Position numbers and translations under genes: made by a program. Below the pieces are notes generated by a model. The model made no database searches and had not been told where the DNA came from. It worked only from the letters and a program-made list of their open reading frames with translations. Below are positions 23,301-34,067 of a stretch of DNA of 64,000 bases, in pieces (the first letter of the stretch is position 1; every line of letters begins with the position of its first letter). This DNA comes from Branchiostoma floridae (lineage: Eukaryota > Chordata > Leptocardii > Amphioxiformes > Branchiostomatidae): the NCBI RefSeq assembly GCF_000003815.2, contig NC_049993.1:6344489-6408488 (forward strand), in the 5' to 3' direction.

Positions 23301-24217
23301 CATTAACCGCAACCTTATTTTTGGAATCATTTGTTTCTAGAAAAAAGAGATGTCGGAGTACAGAAGGTAAGGTGGGGAGTAGACAGCGCAGCCGCAGTGG
23401 ACGCCGCAGCCATGGAGGTCAAGGACGACAGTGACTCGGACTCATCGGATGAAGAACAAAGCACGGAGTCGGTATGGTGTTTAACTTACTTCAGATACTT
23501 CGAGTTGTGCACATAAAAGCAATGTATCAAAATATAGACTGTACATACATTACTTCCCTCTTGTTTAAAAAATCATACGTTTTCATCTAACGTTATACCT
23601 AGTTGCAGAAACTGGTGTTTTGAATGTTGAATATAGAAAGTTTATAGCACTGAGTTCATGCCCGGAGGCTAATTGCAAGTACATGGTGGAAACATAGGGG
23701 ACGTACATGTGACAATGGATAGTGATAAGCACAATGTAAAAAGAGGCCTCTCGAATGCTAGTGTTGGCTATGTCTCAACAGGTTGGGTTTGACTTATTTT
23801 TTGGAAGCAGAGGAAGACGAAAAGCTCAATTTTTCAACAATTTATGGGGTCTTTGATTTTAGGGGGAAAATGGCTTTTCGGTCGTCTGGGAATGTTGGGA
23901 TTTGTCCTTGTGACTTCCCTAAACAAAGTGATTCTTTCGTGCGCAAGATCGGTGTGGTTAAATGAACCAAGTTGGAAATAAAATGTGCTTTGTCTTCCAC
24001 TGCTTTGTATGTACAATATTTACAATTCTTTCGCACACTGGCAATCTCAAAATAAGTACGTTTACAAGAGAGCCACACAGTGTCCTTTAACTAAAGTCAT
24101 ATGTAATGTCAAGAAAAAGTGTCACCCTCAGAATACTGATACTATACTATCCTTTTTGACGTTTATCTAGGATCGACAGACGGGCTCTAGCATTAGAAGA
24201 AGATTGAAGTTATGAGA

Positions 24218-24269
<52 letters not shown>

Positions 24270-27200
24270 AACACACACACAAACACACATAAACACACAC
24301 ACAAAAAACGCGCGCGCGCGCACACACACGCACACAAACACACATAAACACACCATAGTGAGAAGTACACTGGTGGGGAAGCGCAATGCTTTATGGTTAA
24401 CTAGGCTTGTTACAAGATGGCCGCCATCCAAGATGGCGGCTCTTGGTGGAAACCCGAAGTGGGTGCAAGAAAACAGACCACTGCTCACCGGGATGGTCAT
24501 GGATGACTACGCACAAGGTACGTATAGGCGGGAGATACGTGTGTCCTTTATCTTTCATGACATTGATACTTCTATGAGGAGCCGATTGCCCAATTTCTAC
24601 CGAATATACCCTATGAGACATAAGGTTGGAGCCTCTGGCGACATCAATCTCGACTTGAGAAAGTACGTTACCTCCAAATCGCATTTAAACTCGTTTTGTC
24701 AATACTACTACATGGACCCCTAGCACACGAAAAATTTGAGAGTAATCGATGCAGCAGATCTCGAAAAATTCAATGCACAATGTATTTGCCCCCCTCCCAC
24801 CCTCTGCAGCCAAGGAGACAAAGTGTGTCAACTTCAAGGACTGGGAGAAATTCAAAAAAATCAATCAATTTTCTGGAATGTAATTTAGATCATGACTACA
24901 TAAATCACACCAACATACTTCAATATATCAGAGAGATCCATTCATTTGATCCTGAAATACAGACTGACAAAGTTGCTTGGATTTTGCCCAGCAATATTGT
25001 TTACACTGTGTCATCTTCATGGACTGGGAGAAATTAAAAAAAATCCATTTATCTTTTTCAAAGTAATTTACATCATGAGTACTTAAATCATTCTAACATA
25101 TTCTAGAATATTGAAGAGATCCATTCATTTGATCCTGAAATACAGACTGCCAAAGTTGCTTGAATTTTGCTCAGCAATATTGTTTACACTGTGTCATCTT
25201 CATGGACTGGGAGAAATTTAAAAAAATCATTTAATCTTTTTCAAAGTAATTTAGATCATGAGTACGTAAATCAGTCTAACATATTTTAGAATATTGAAGA
25301 GATCCATTCATTTGATCATGAAATACAGACTGCCAAAGTTGCATGAATTTTGCTTAGCAATATTGTTTACATTGTGTGAACTTCAAGGACTGGGATAAAT
25401 TCAAAGAAATCAATTAATCCTCTTCAAAATATTTGAGATCATGCCTATATAAACTACTCTAACATATTCTGGAATATTGGAGAGATTTGATTATTTGATC
25501 ATGAAATACAGACTGCCAAAGTTGCATGAATTTTGCTTAGCAATATTGTTTACACTGTGTGACCTTCAAGGACTGGGAGAAATTAAAAAAATGCATTGAT
25601 TTTTAAAAAAAGTATATTGAAACATGACTACATATATCATTCTACCAGACTCCAGGATATTGGAGAGATCCACTCATTTGATCTGTAAATATTGACAGTC
25701 AAAGTTTGTAGACTTTTGGTCAGCCATATTGTTAATACTAAGTGAAGTTTAATGACTGAGATAACTTCAAAGAAATCAATTAACTATTTTCAAAGTAATT
25801 AAAAACATGACTGTATATATCACTTTAATATGCCCCTGGATATTGGAGACATCCACTCATTTGATTTAGTATTATAGACAGTCAGAGTTTCTTGAATTTT
25901 GGTCAGCCATATTGTTTACACTGTATACAGTTTAAGGACTGGGATAAATTCAATGAAATCAATTGATTCTTTTCAAAGTAATTGAAAACATAACTGCATA
26001 TGTCACTCTAAAATATGCCTACATATTGGAGAGATCCACTCATTTGATTTGATATCATAGACAGTCAAAGTTTCCTGAATTGTGGTCAGCCATATTGTTT
26101 ACACTATATGCAGTCTAACTGTAATGACTGGGATAGATTCAAAGAAATCAATTGATTTGTTTCGAAGTTATTTAAAACATAACTTCACATATTACTCTAA
26201 CATATGCCTGTATATTGGAGAGATCCACTCATTTGTTTTAGTATTTTATAGACAGTCAAACCTTCCTGAATTTGGGCCAGCAGCCATATTGTTTGCACTT
26301 TGTGAAGTACACTGTGTGTAGGATGAATTCCAAAAAAAGTAAGCTGTGTAATTTAAGTGAATGAAAACAAGAATGCATACTAGTATATGTTACATCAACA
26401 TATCCTGAAAAGTACAGAGATGCTGAATTTTGATCCAGAAATGAAATATTGACTTGCTTGTCTTTAGTTTTGTTTTCTTCAGTTGTATTGTTCAAAGTGT
26501 CTTAACTTCAAGCACTGGGATAAGCTTAACATGTTCATAATGTTACCTATATCTGCATCAAACTTTGATAAGTGTAAGATACTTAGATTACAGTTCTTAC
26601 AGCAGTATATATATATATGTGTACAATGCTTTATCATGCCAAACCCCCCTCCCCCATTTTCCAAGAATGGTAAAGAAATGTTTCTAATCCATGGCTGTTT
26701 GGATCTTGTAAACATGTTTCACCTCATAATAGAGCTTCATTGCTCCTAATAACTATGACTCAGGATTCAAATTTTTGAATATGAAGATAACAAAAACAAC
26801 AAATGTATACAAATCATTCAAGGGTATGCACAGAAATGTTATTGTCCATGTTAGTTTGATGTTATGCAATCAGATTTTTTTTTACATTATTTGAGTAGTA
26901 TAGATAACTTTGTTGAAAGACAATGAACAGAAAGAAAAGAAGCACTTACAATCACAATCCTCTCTCTCTTTATTTTCCAGTTGAAGGACAGAAAATTATT
27001 GGTTTGCTCTGAACCAGGACTGTGGAGTTCAATACAGCCTTACATCAGATTTTCTCACCAACCCTGTTATGATTCACAGACCTGGAATACTCACTGAATG
27101 AAAACATCAATACATACATATTTTATAGCTACTGTGTATTTAAGTTGTGTGTTTACTATTTGCATTGGTGATGATTTGTAATTTATTTCTATGATTTGTT

Positions 27201-29197
27201 ATACCTCTTTTCCAACTTTACCCTACTGTCTTTGATTGAAAGGAGGCTGGATAAAGACAGTGTATTGTTGTGCATTGTAATGCTCAATGTTATGAACCAA
27301 TGATGTCTTACCTGAAAGTGTAACTTGAAAAATATATATAGTATATCTGTATTAGCTTGAAATAGTAGAATTGACATTAGTATAGGACTGAAACAAATGT
27401 ACTTTATCTATTGTGTGTCCATTGTTTTCTTTTCCCTTGGCATGGAGGAATATCCTAGCCTGTGTGCTATCCTAGTTAGATTACCAAGGCTCCTATACCT
27501 TTCCCCCATACATAGGGAATTGTAGGGGCCTTAGCAAACAAGGATTGTGCAGCATATTACCCTGTGGTATCTTTATATCTTAGACAACTTTGTGTAATAT
27601 CTGATGCATTGTGATCAGTATCACTATAATAGGAACTACTGGTTTGATATTACATTTCATCACCTTATGTTAGGTCTATTGTATGTTACCACTTTTTGTA
27701 TATTTCTTTTGACACACATTAAAACATATTTTCTGATGCACTCTAAATGATATTGTTTAAGGCACAAATGGTAAGATGAACCTGGCAAGTCTGTTACCAA
27801 CTACATGTGTTACATCAAATTCAATATCAGTAGTACAAATGAATGAATCTACAGTATTCTATAAAGAGATATCTATGAAATATAATATTGGGAAAATAAT
27901 ATGAATAAAAGTTTTAAACATAGAATTTATACTTTAAACAAGAAGATACTCTATGCCATGTCACCTTTTTATCATAATAAACTGTATGCAGGCCACACCT
28001 GTTTTTCCCTCTTCACTATTTTTCTGATAAACCTCTGGCCTTAATGTTACATCAAAATTATTATCATGTGCTTAAAATTTATTGTCTTCATTTGCATTCC
28101 ATTTTTTTTCATGTACAGTCTTAGAAAAGTTTGTGCTGAAAATTTTGATGTTTTCGTATTAACGTTATTCATAATATTAACGTTAGATGATTTTCACAGT
28201 GGAATTATTTCACAGGAAATCTGTTTTTTTCCCATTTACTCCATTGTTTTTCTGGGACGAATTTGGAAAGTGACCTTATCATATTTCGACATTGTTTGGC
28301 TCAATACTGATCAGGAAAGCACCCAACACAATGCCCCTACATTACGATGCGTCAGTATAGAACAAACTGCAGGAAGTAGAAATTTCAATTTTGCCGCCAC
28401 AAGTTTGTACCCATCATCCCTTGCGCCTGAAACAAGCCTCGATTTCGTGGATGCCGGCGTTTCCATGGCCTGAACACACACACAAAAAACGCGCGCGCGC
28501 ACACACACACGCACACACACACACGCGCGCGCACACACATTTACGAAAATCAGGCAATGTTGATAATGAAAAGAAACCATGATTATGACACATTCTTCAT
28601 CCCTGCTCAGTTCCAGGTGGACTGGGTTGAGGTGTGCAGTAAGCTGGCTCCGACGGATGTGGACTACATCGTAACCTGGGCATGCGCAGAAGAAAAGGTG
28701 GCATTGCGCCACCCCAAACAAGGGTAATGTCAACCTATTGCTGATATTAATCGTAAATATCTTTCTTTTAAAGTCAAGTATCACGTACATGAATATCATC
28801 ATAATCATCCGGGCATGTTGATTGCACGGATGGCCATGACTCTCTTCCTCCATCCTTCCCTATCCTCCATAGCCTTAGGCAGATCTTCAGCCAAATAACT
28901 ATCTACCGTGACACTATCTTCAACAACGATGACACTCACAAAGCAAATATCCGAATTTCCGTAACTGTTTCTCTCTGATACAGATCCGTGCTCATCCAGA
29001 AAGTTGTCGAGGCGTTTGGTACGTACGGCAAGGAGGAAGACGTCGCCACACTGTTCGAACGGGTGAGGAGAAACGTGGCGAACGTCGAGGGATGTCTGAA
29101 GGAGGGAAACACGGAGATAAAAGTTAAACAGTCCGCGCAGACCAAGACTAACCTCTTGGGAAAGCTCTATTTCAAATCGTCGTCATCCTCTGCCTAA
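20338..29197 (+). CDS. Death domain-caspase, complete, active-site QMCRG
   Basis: Ten exons with consistent phases: 20338-20350, 20951-21144, 21420-21498, 21669-21722, 22057-22160, 22357-22527, 22962-23172, 23341-23471, 28611-28723 and 28984-29197, encoding 427 residues. Residues about 5-95 form a death domain (LAKKLGNEWSTLGLLLGLEW, MLQKWL, LISALRECGRVDLAEDI). A 50-residue linker follows. The p20 part begins near VGHALIINN (157) and keeps Arg175 (NRKGM), catalytic His232 (CVMTHGKE) and Cys273. The pentapeptide is QMCRG instead of the usual QACxG. An acidic Ser/Asp-rich linker (276-319) precedes p10, which has VALRHPKQGSVLIQ with S1-pocket Arg352. Thus all four substrate-binding and catalytic positions are present and the enzyme may be active. 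A death-domain prodomain suggests recruitment to a receptor or adaptor complex as an initiator caspase. Death domains fused to caspases are not the common vertebrate arrangement (CARD or DED). The p10 exons lie 5.1 kb from the rest, but the phase fit is exact. Confidence 0.93.
24218..24352. repeat. CA microsatellite with an alternating CG core
   Basis: (CA)n runs into AAAAAACGCGCGCGCGCG and back into CA repeats. Alternating purine-pyrimidine sequence of this kind can form Z-DNA. A near-identical junction recurs at 28470-28510 in the same intron. Confidence 0.9.
24427..24883 (+). CDS. Possible small nested gene, 52 residues, unrecognised
   Basis: Two exons with good splice sites, 24433-24517 (donor GTACGT) and 24810-24883 (acceptor CTCTGCAG), join in phase to 52 residues. 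It starts MAALGGNPKWVQENRPLLTG and ends FKKINQFSGM. The start codon lies in AAGATGGCGGC, a YY1-type element typical of ubiquitously expressed genes that overlap their start codon, and another AAGATGGCCGCC lies just before. The protein is small, polar and has no membrane segment or signal peptide; I do not recognise it. Exon 2 is also the founder of the tandem array that follows, whose units begin with the same TTCAAGGACTGGGA phrase. A further acceptor at 26981 (TTCCAG) and AATAAA near 27903 could mark a 3' UTR exon. It could instead be a retained first exon of a decayed gene. Confidence 0.45.
24814..26330 (+). repeat. Tandem array of about nine 185-bp units
   Basis: Units start near 24817, 25010, 25192, 25375, 25556, 25740, 25920 and 26104, with weaker ones at about 26290 and 26500. 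Each opens with a phrase close to TTCAAGGACTGGGAGAAATT. It continues through TTTTCAAAGTAATTTA, GGAGAGATCCATTCATTTGAT and AGACTGCCAAAGTTGC, and ends in AGCAATATTGTTTACACT. Later units diverge more from the first, consistent with age or with loss of exchange. Frames within units are broken, so they are non-coding as they stand. Confidence 0.85.
28468..28542. repeat. CA/CG alternating tract, second copy
   Basis: CACACAAAAAACGCGCGCGC followed by CA repeats closely matches the junction at 24300-24330. It lies about 70 bp before the p10 exon. Confidence 0.85.
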
Positions 29198-29298
29198 AAC
29201 ACATACTACTAAACAAAGAACCTGTAAGAACGTCGTCTGTGTCCAACTGTTATAAATCAAGCTACTTAATCACAACACTGAACTTTCTCAAGTACGTA

Positions 29299-29304
29299 AA
29301 TAAA
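29299..29304 (+). terminator. Polyadenylation signal AATAAA for the caspase gene
   Basis: AATAAA lies 102 bp after the stop codon at 29195-29197 and is followed by a T/GT-rich stretch. This would give a short 3' UTR of about 130 bp. Confidence 0.65.
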
Positions 29305-29554
29305 ACTATTTCATGGATTTCTTTGTGTGAACATCTTATTTGTTATATATTCTTTCCGTTATCATATTCTTTCGATGATCCTTTTTCTCAAAGTTGATTG
29401 ACATTAGGGAACAAAAGTCCCCATTCAGTCACTTTCACAGGTCATTTAAGTCTGTGTTAGAATAAATAATTCAATCATAAAATCGGTTCATACCTGGTAG
29501 ATTCGTTATATGCAAATAGTCGGGATGGGCTTCAATGTTACGAACAAGAGCGAG

Positions 29555-30070
29555 ATAATGGCTTAATAAATCTTGGGCCTTTTCGGAATATCAAATATTA
29601 AATATTTGGAATATGATAGGGGATGAACTTTCCCTTTTTAATGTTAGAAAAGGGCACCTATTATTACATTTTCAGCCTCTTATTTCCCATGGTGTACCAT
29701 CTCCATTCTGTTCCTATTTAACCTCTTTGCCCAAAGCTGCTTTATTCTCAGAGTTATACGTCAAAACGATTTGGAGATCAGCTGAACGTGGTGAGAGGGA
29801 AAATCGTAGATTTAGCTGTTAATGACCTACGGTAGTATCTCAGTTATCGCGAGATGATGGCCAAACAAATCTTGGGCCTTTTCGGAATATGATAGGGGAG
29901 GAACTTCCGCTTTTCTATTTTAGAAAAAAAGGGCACCTCTTATTACATGTCATTATTTTATTGGCCTCCTTGTTGTCACAGTTTAGTCCCCATCTGTACT
30001 CCGAATGAACTCTATTCCCACTTAATGCTTTCATCCAAAGTTGCTACAAGTACTCTTCTGACTTCAGATC
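29555..30070 (+). repeat. Older tandem duplication (about 215 bp x 2)
   Basis: AAATCTTGGGCCTTTTCGGA at about 29569 recurs at about 29868. Both are followed by ATATGATAGGGGA, a GAACTT block, AAAAGGGCACCT and an ATTACAT word. Similarity persists weakly for about 200 bp in each copy, so this duplication is older than the 1.57-kb one next to it. Confidence 0.75.
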
Positions 30071-30666
30071 ATTTTATATAACGTTTCTAATGTTTAAATA
30101 ACTATTTTGGGGCCAAATTAGGATCGACGTTTTATATGGTAGCCTTTCAGAACGTGATGATTTACCGCGAAAGTACTTTCTACCACTTTTGTTGATAAAA
30201 TCCTTGGCAAAATCAGGGAAATGCTTGTAATTACCTTGTAAACCATTATTTCGTTTGTGAAACGTCTAAAATATTGCTAACTATTCTTCAAATTTGCTAA
30301 AAATCTAAACCCCTTTGCGATCCTTTCACGGTTTCCCCATTCCCGAAAGTACCGAAATTTGGCAATTTGACGGTCGTCTAAGACACTTTTCTGACCGCGG
30401 CCGGGAGCGGTACTGCAGATTGGGCTCTGATAGGGTATGTAATCCAGACTTGTAAAATGGCAAAATAAACAAAACAGACGGCTGAAAATTAATGAACAGT
30501 CTTCCAAAAAGGCCAACACGTCTTCGCTTACATTTAGAACGATCTTTAAGACTTTCCAAATCACGAACTGAGATAATAATGGTACATTTTAAGAGCGAGG
30601 GTGAAGCCCATGTCAAACTAGTTGAAGCGCCGCCTATATTCACGTACACATAACGTTATGTCTATA

Positions 30667-30864
30667 ATGAGTTGGTTAAAGATATATTTGGGCATTATCC
30701 GCTTTTATCTAGTAAGTTTAGCGCCTGGGGAGCCATTCGACGAGTTGAAGGTTTGTTACACCGTCATGGAGAGCATTATGGACGTTTATAATTCCAGAAA
30801 ACGCGACCCAGACCGCATTGTCTGTTGTATACTAGTAGTGTGTGGTGAAAACTATCGTCAGTAG
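30667..30864 (+). CDS. Small open frame in duplication copy A, unrecognised
   Basis: This 65-codon frame begins MSWLKIYLGIIRFYLVSL and ends CCILVVCGENYRQ. It is preserved in copy B with about five residue changes and a similar number of silent ones, so constraint is not shown. It may be part of an exon: a donor-like GTGGTGAAAAC lies near its end. I recognise no domain. Confidence 0.25.
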   Translation: MSWLKIYLGIIRFYLVSLAPGEPFDELKVCYTVMESIMDVYNSRKRDPDRIVCCILVVCGENYRQ

Positions 30865-32215
30865 TATCCTGTTAAACCCAGGAATGTTTGCACATCACTC
30901 TTCGTCTCAGGAAACTCAGTGGGAACTCATTGACTGCTCTCACCTTTTCCTCACCAGGCCGGATCTAACCTCCACTTCTGACGACACCACGTGTGAGGAG
31001 GCGGAGTCTTGAAATGTGCTTTTAACTCTTTTAATCAACGATAGACTACAGCTAACACAGGACTGGACCCTTCTCTATCCTTGACTCTTGACGACTGAAG
31101 CTCTCCTCTGTATCTATTTCTAACTAACTAGGTCACCCGTGGGCCGGGCTACATGTAAGTGTTTCACTGTGACCCAATCACATATATCCGAAGCTATGTT
31201 ACATCAACCAATCAATCAATCGATCGATCGATCAATCAATCCGGAATGGGCAACAATCAATATGACAAAACGCAAAAAAAAGTCCTGATCAAAACTGAGA
31301 CCCTTGGCCACACTTTTCTATGTTTGGGAACAAAAACTATATGATAAAGTATTAAAATCAAAGCAAGCGTATTGTCTATATTGACAATGAATATTTGCAC
31401 CTGAAATAATGCCATCTGTCCTATGTAAGCTGCTAAAATACAATACAATATTGAATTGAAAGTCTCTTGGTTGGGGTTGGACTGTGTTTTGCTCATTATC
31501 ACATTCATGCCCTACATCTTCCTGATTAAAAGACCAGGCTTATTTCTGTGGTTTTTTTTTTAAGTTCTCAGTGTCGACGCCTATGTTTCCAGTCTGTTCA
31601 GGCAACCAAACTTATCACTAAAACTAACATAACATAACTGATTTTATATAACGTTTCTAATATTTAAATAACTTTTGGCGGGCCAAAATAGGATCGAAGT
31701 TTTACATGGTAGCCCCCCAGAATGTGATGATTTACAGTGCAAGTACGTTCTACCAATTTTGTTGGTATCCTTGGCAAAATGCTTGTAATTACCCAGTAAA
31801 CCATTATTTCGTTTGTGAAACGTCTAAAACATTGCTAATAATTCTTCAACTTTGCTAAAAATCTAAACCCCTTTGCGATCCTTTCACGACTTTCCCATTC
31901 TCGAAAGTACCGAAATTTGGCAATTTGACGGTCACTTTTCCGACCGCGGCCGGGAGCGGTACTGCAGATCGGGCTCTGATAGGGTATGTAGTCCAGACTT
32001 GTAAAATGGCAAAATAAACAAAACAGACAGCTTTCAATTAATGAACAGTCTTCTAAAAAGGCCAACACGTCTTCGCATATATTTAGAACGATCTTTAAGA
32101 CTTTCCAAATCACGAACTGAGATAATAATGGTACATTTTGAGAGCGAGGGTGAATCCCATGTCAAACTAGTTGAAGCGCCGCCTATATTCACGTACACAT
32201 AACGTTTTGTCTATA

Positions 32216-32413
32216 ATGAGTTGGTTAAAGATATATTTGGGCATTATCCGCTTTTATCTAGTAAGTTTAGCGTCTGGGGAGCCATTCGACGAGTTGAAGG
32301 TTTGTTACACTGTCATGGAGAGCATTATGGACGTTTATAATTTCAGAAAACGCGACCCAGAACGCATTGTCTGTTGTATACTAGTAGTGTGTGGCGAACA
32401 CTACCGCCAGTAG
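32216..32413 (+). CDS. Small open frame in duplication copy B, paralogue of 30667-30864
   Basis: It has the same 65-codon length and stop position as in copy A, differing at about four residues (P/S, S/F, D/E and N/H). The upstream in-frame ATG of copy A is TTG here, so the two start options differ. Coding status is unproven. Confidence 0.25.
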   Translation: MSWLKIYLGIIRFYLVSLASGEPFDELKVCYTVMESIMDVYNFRKRDPERIVCCILVVCGEHYRQ

Positions 32414-33411
32414 TATCCTGTTAAACCCAGGAATGTTCGCACATCACTCTTCGTCTCAGGAAACTCAGTGGAAACACTTGACTGCTCTCACCTTTTCCTC
32501 ATCAGGCCGGATCTAACCTCCACTTCTGACGACACCACGTGTGAGGAGGCGGAGTCTTGAAATGTGCTTTTAACTCTTTTAGTCAACGATAGACTACAGC
32601 TAACACAGGACTGGACCCTTCTTTATCCTTGACTCTCCAGGACTGAAGCTCTCCTCTGTATCTAGGTCTAACTAACTAGGTCACTCGTGGGCCGGGCTAC
32701 ATGTAAGTGTTTCTATGTGACCCAATCACATATATCCTGAAGCTATGTTACATCAACCAATCAATCGGTCGAACGATCGATCCGGAATGTGCCACAATCA
32801 ATATGGCAAAACGCAAAAAAGTCCCAATCAAACACTAAGACCCATGGCCATACTTTTCTATGTATTGGGAACAAAAACTATCTGATAAAGTAAAAAATAA
32901 ATATTTGCACTTGAAATAATCTGTCCTGTGTAAGCCGATACAATACAATAAAATATTGAATTGAAAGTCTCTGGGCTAGGCTTGGACTATGTTTTGCTCA
33001 TTATCACATTCATAACCTACAACTTCCTGATTAAAAGACGAGACTTATTTCTGTACTTTTTATGTTCTCAGTGTCGACGGTAATGTTTCCATTCTGTTCA
33101 GGCAACCAAACATAACATAACAGATTTGAAGCACACTACTTAAACATTCAAAACCTTTATTTCACTGCTAGCATTACAGGTATACTAGTATATAATTGTT
33201 TGACAGCCTTCCACCCCTTGTCAGTACAAATCACTTACTTCGCGCAAAAACATTGTTTACCAGATAACGTTACAACCTCTGAATTATATCTACACTGACT
33301 ATACCTGAGTCTACTTAACGTTAAACCTGAGTTATGTTATTGCAAATCATGCCAGTTTTTAAAAAAAGGACACTTGTTGGCATAGATTATAATCATCACA
33401 TAATATCTATG

Positions 33412-33592
<181 letters not shown>

Positions 33593-34067
33593 TATCTATG
33601 CTAGTATTACAAAGGACGGACCCTGGTGAAATCCTTACTTTCGCTGCAACAGTCATTTCACAAATTGCCCTAACATTTATATTGATAGCAAGCACCATTG
33701 GATATCAATGTTATCCTCCCAGCTATTCTAATTCACAGATCACATAACTATGCATTTCATGATCAATATAAAAAGCTTTAACGCTCACTATATGGCTAAA
33801 CATTAAACGACAATATTGTACAATGTTTTCTGGATGTACATACAGAGCATAAGGCTCTGTGGTCTTGTTCCAACCCAGAGGGCATACACACATACCACCC
33901 CATCCCCACCCCACCCCTTTGGCAAGTTGCCTATAAAACACACTGTAGTAAATTACAAAATTGTGATGCAAATATCCACTTTAAGATTAGTCAAATTGAA
34001 TGAAATGTCCAACTGCACACAAAAGCCTCTCTTGTATCGTCAAAATGTTCCACTAAGTGGCGCTATT

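Larger units (their letters stand above)
23472..28610 (+). other. Intron 8 of the caspase gene (5.1 kb)
   Basis: This intron separates the p20 and linker exons from the p10 exons. It contains a possible small gene (24433-24883), a 185-bp tandem array (about 24820-26330) and two CA/CG tracts (24218-24350, 28468-28540). An AT-rich stretch from 26340 to 28460 has AATAAA words near 27903 and 27976. No other exon with caspase similarity was found in it. Confidence 0.7.
30071..33124 (+). repeat. Recent tandem segmental duplication, unit about 1.57 kb
   Basis: Copy A (about 30071-31640) and copy B (about 31641-33124) both begin ATTTTATATAACGTTTCTAA and end with AACATAACATAAC. By eye they differ by about 4-6 per cent with a few short indels; copy B is about 85 bp shorter. 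Each copy holds the small frame described next, a CG-rich patch (CCGCGGCCGGGAGCGGT) and a CAATCAAT/CGATCGAT run. No splice-linked gene was resolved. Confidence 0.9.

Noticed and set aside
24152-24216. Alternative terminal exon of the caspase after TTTATCTAG
   Set aside because: It would end the protein before p10 with no conserved residues; the p10 exons at 28611 and 28984 fit in phase.
24814-26330. CRISPR-like array
   Set aside because: Units are 185 bp without short identical repeats and unique spacers, and the genome is animal.
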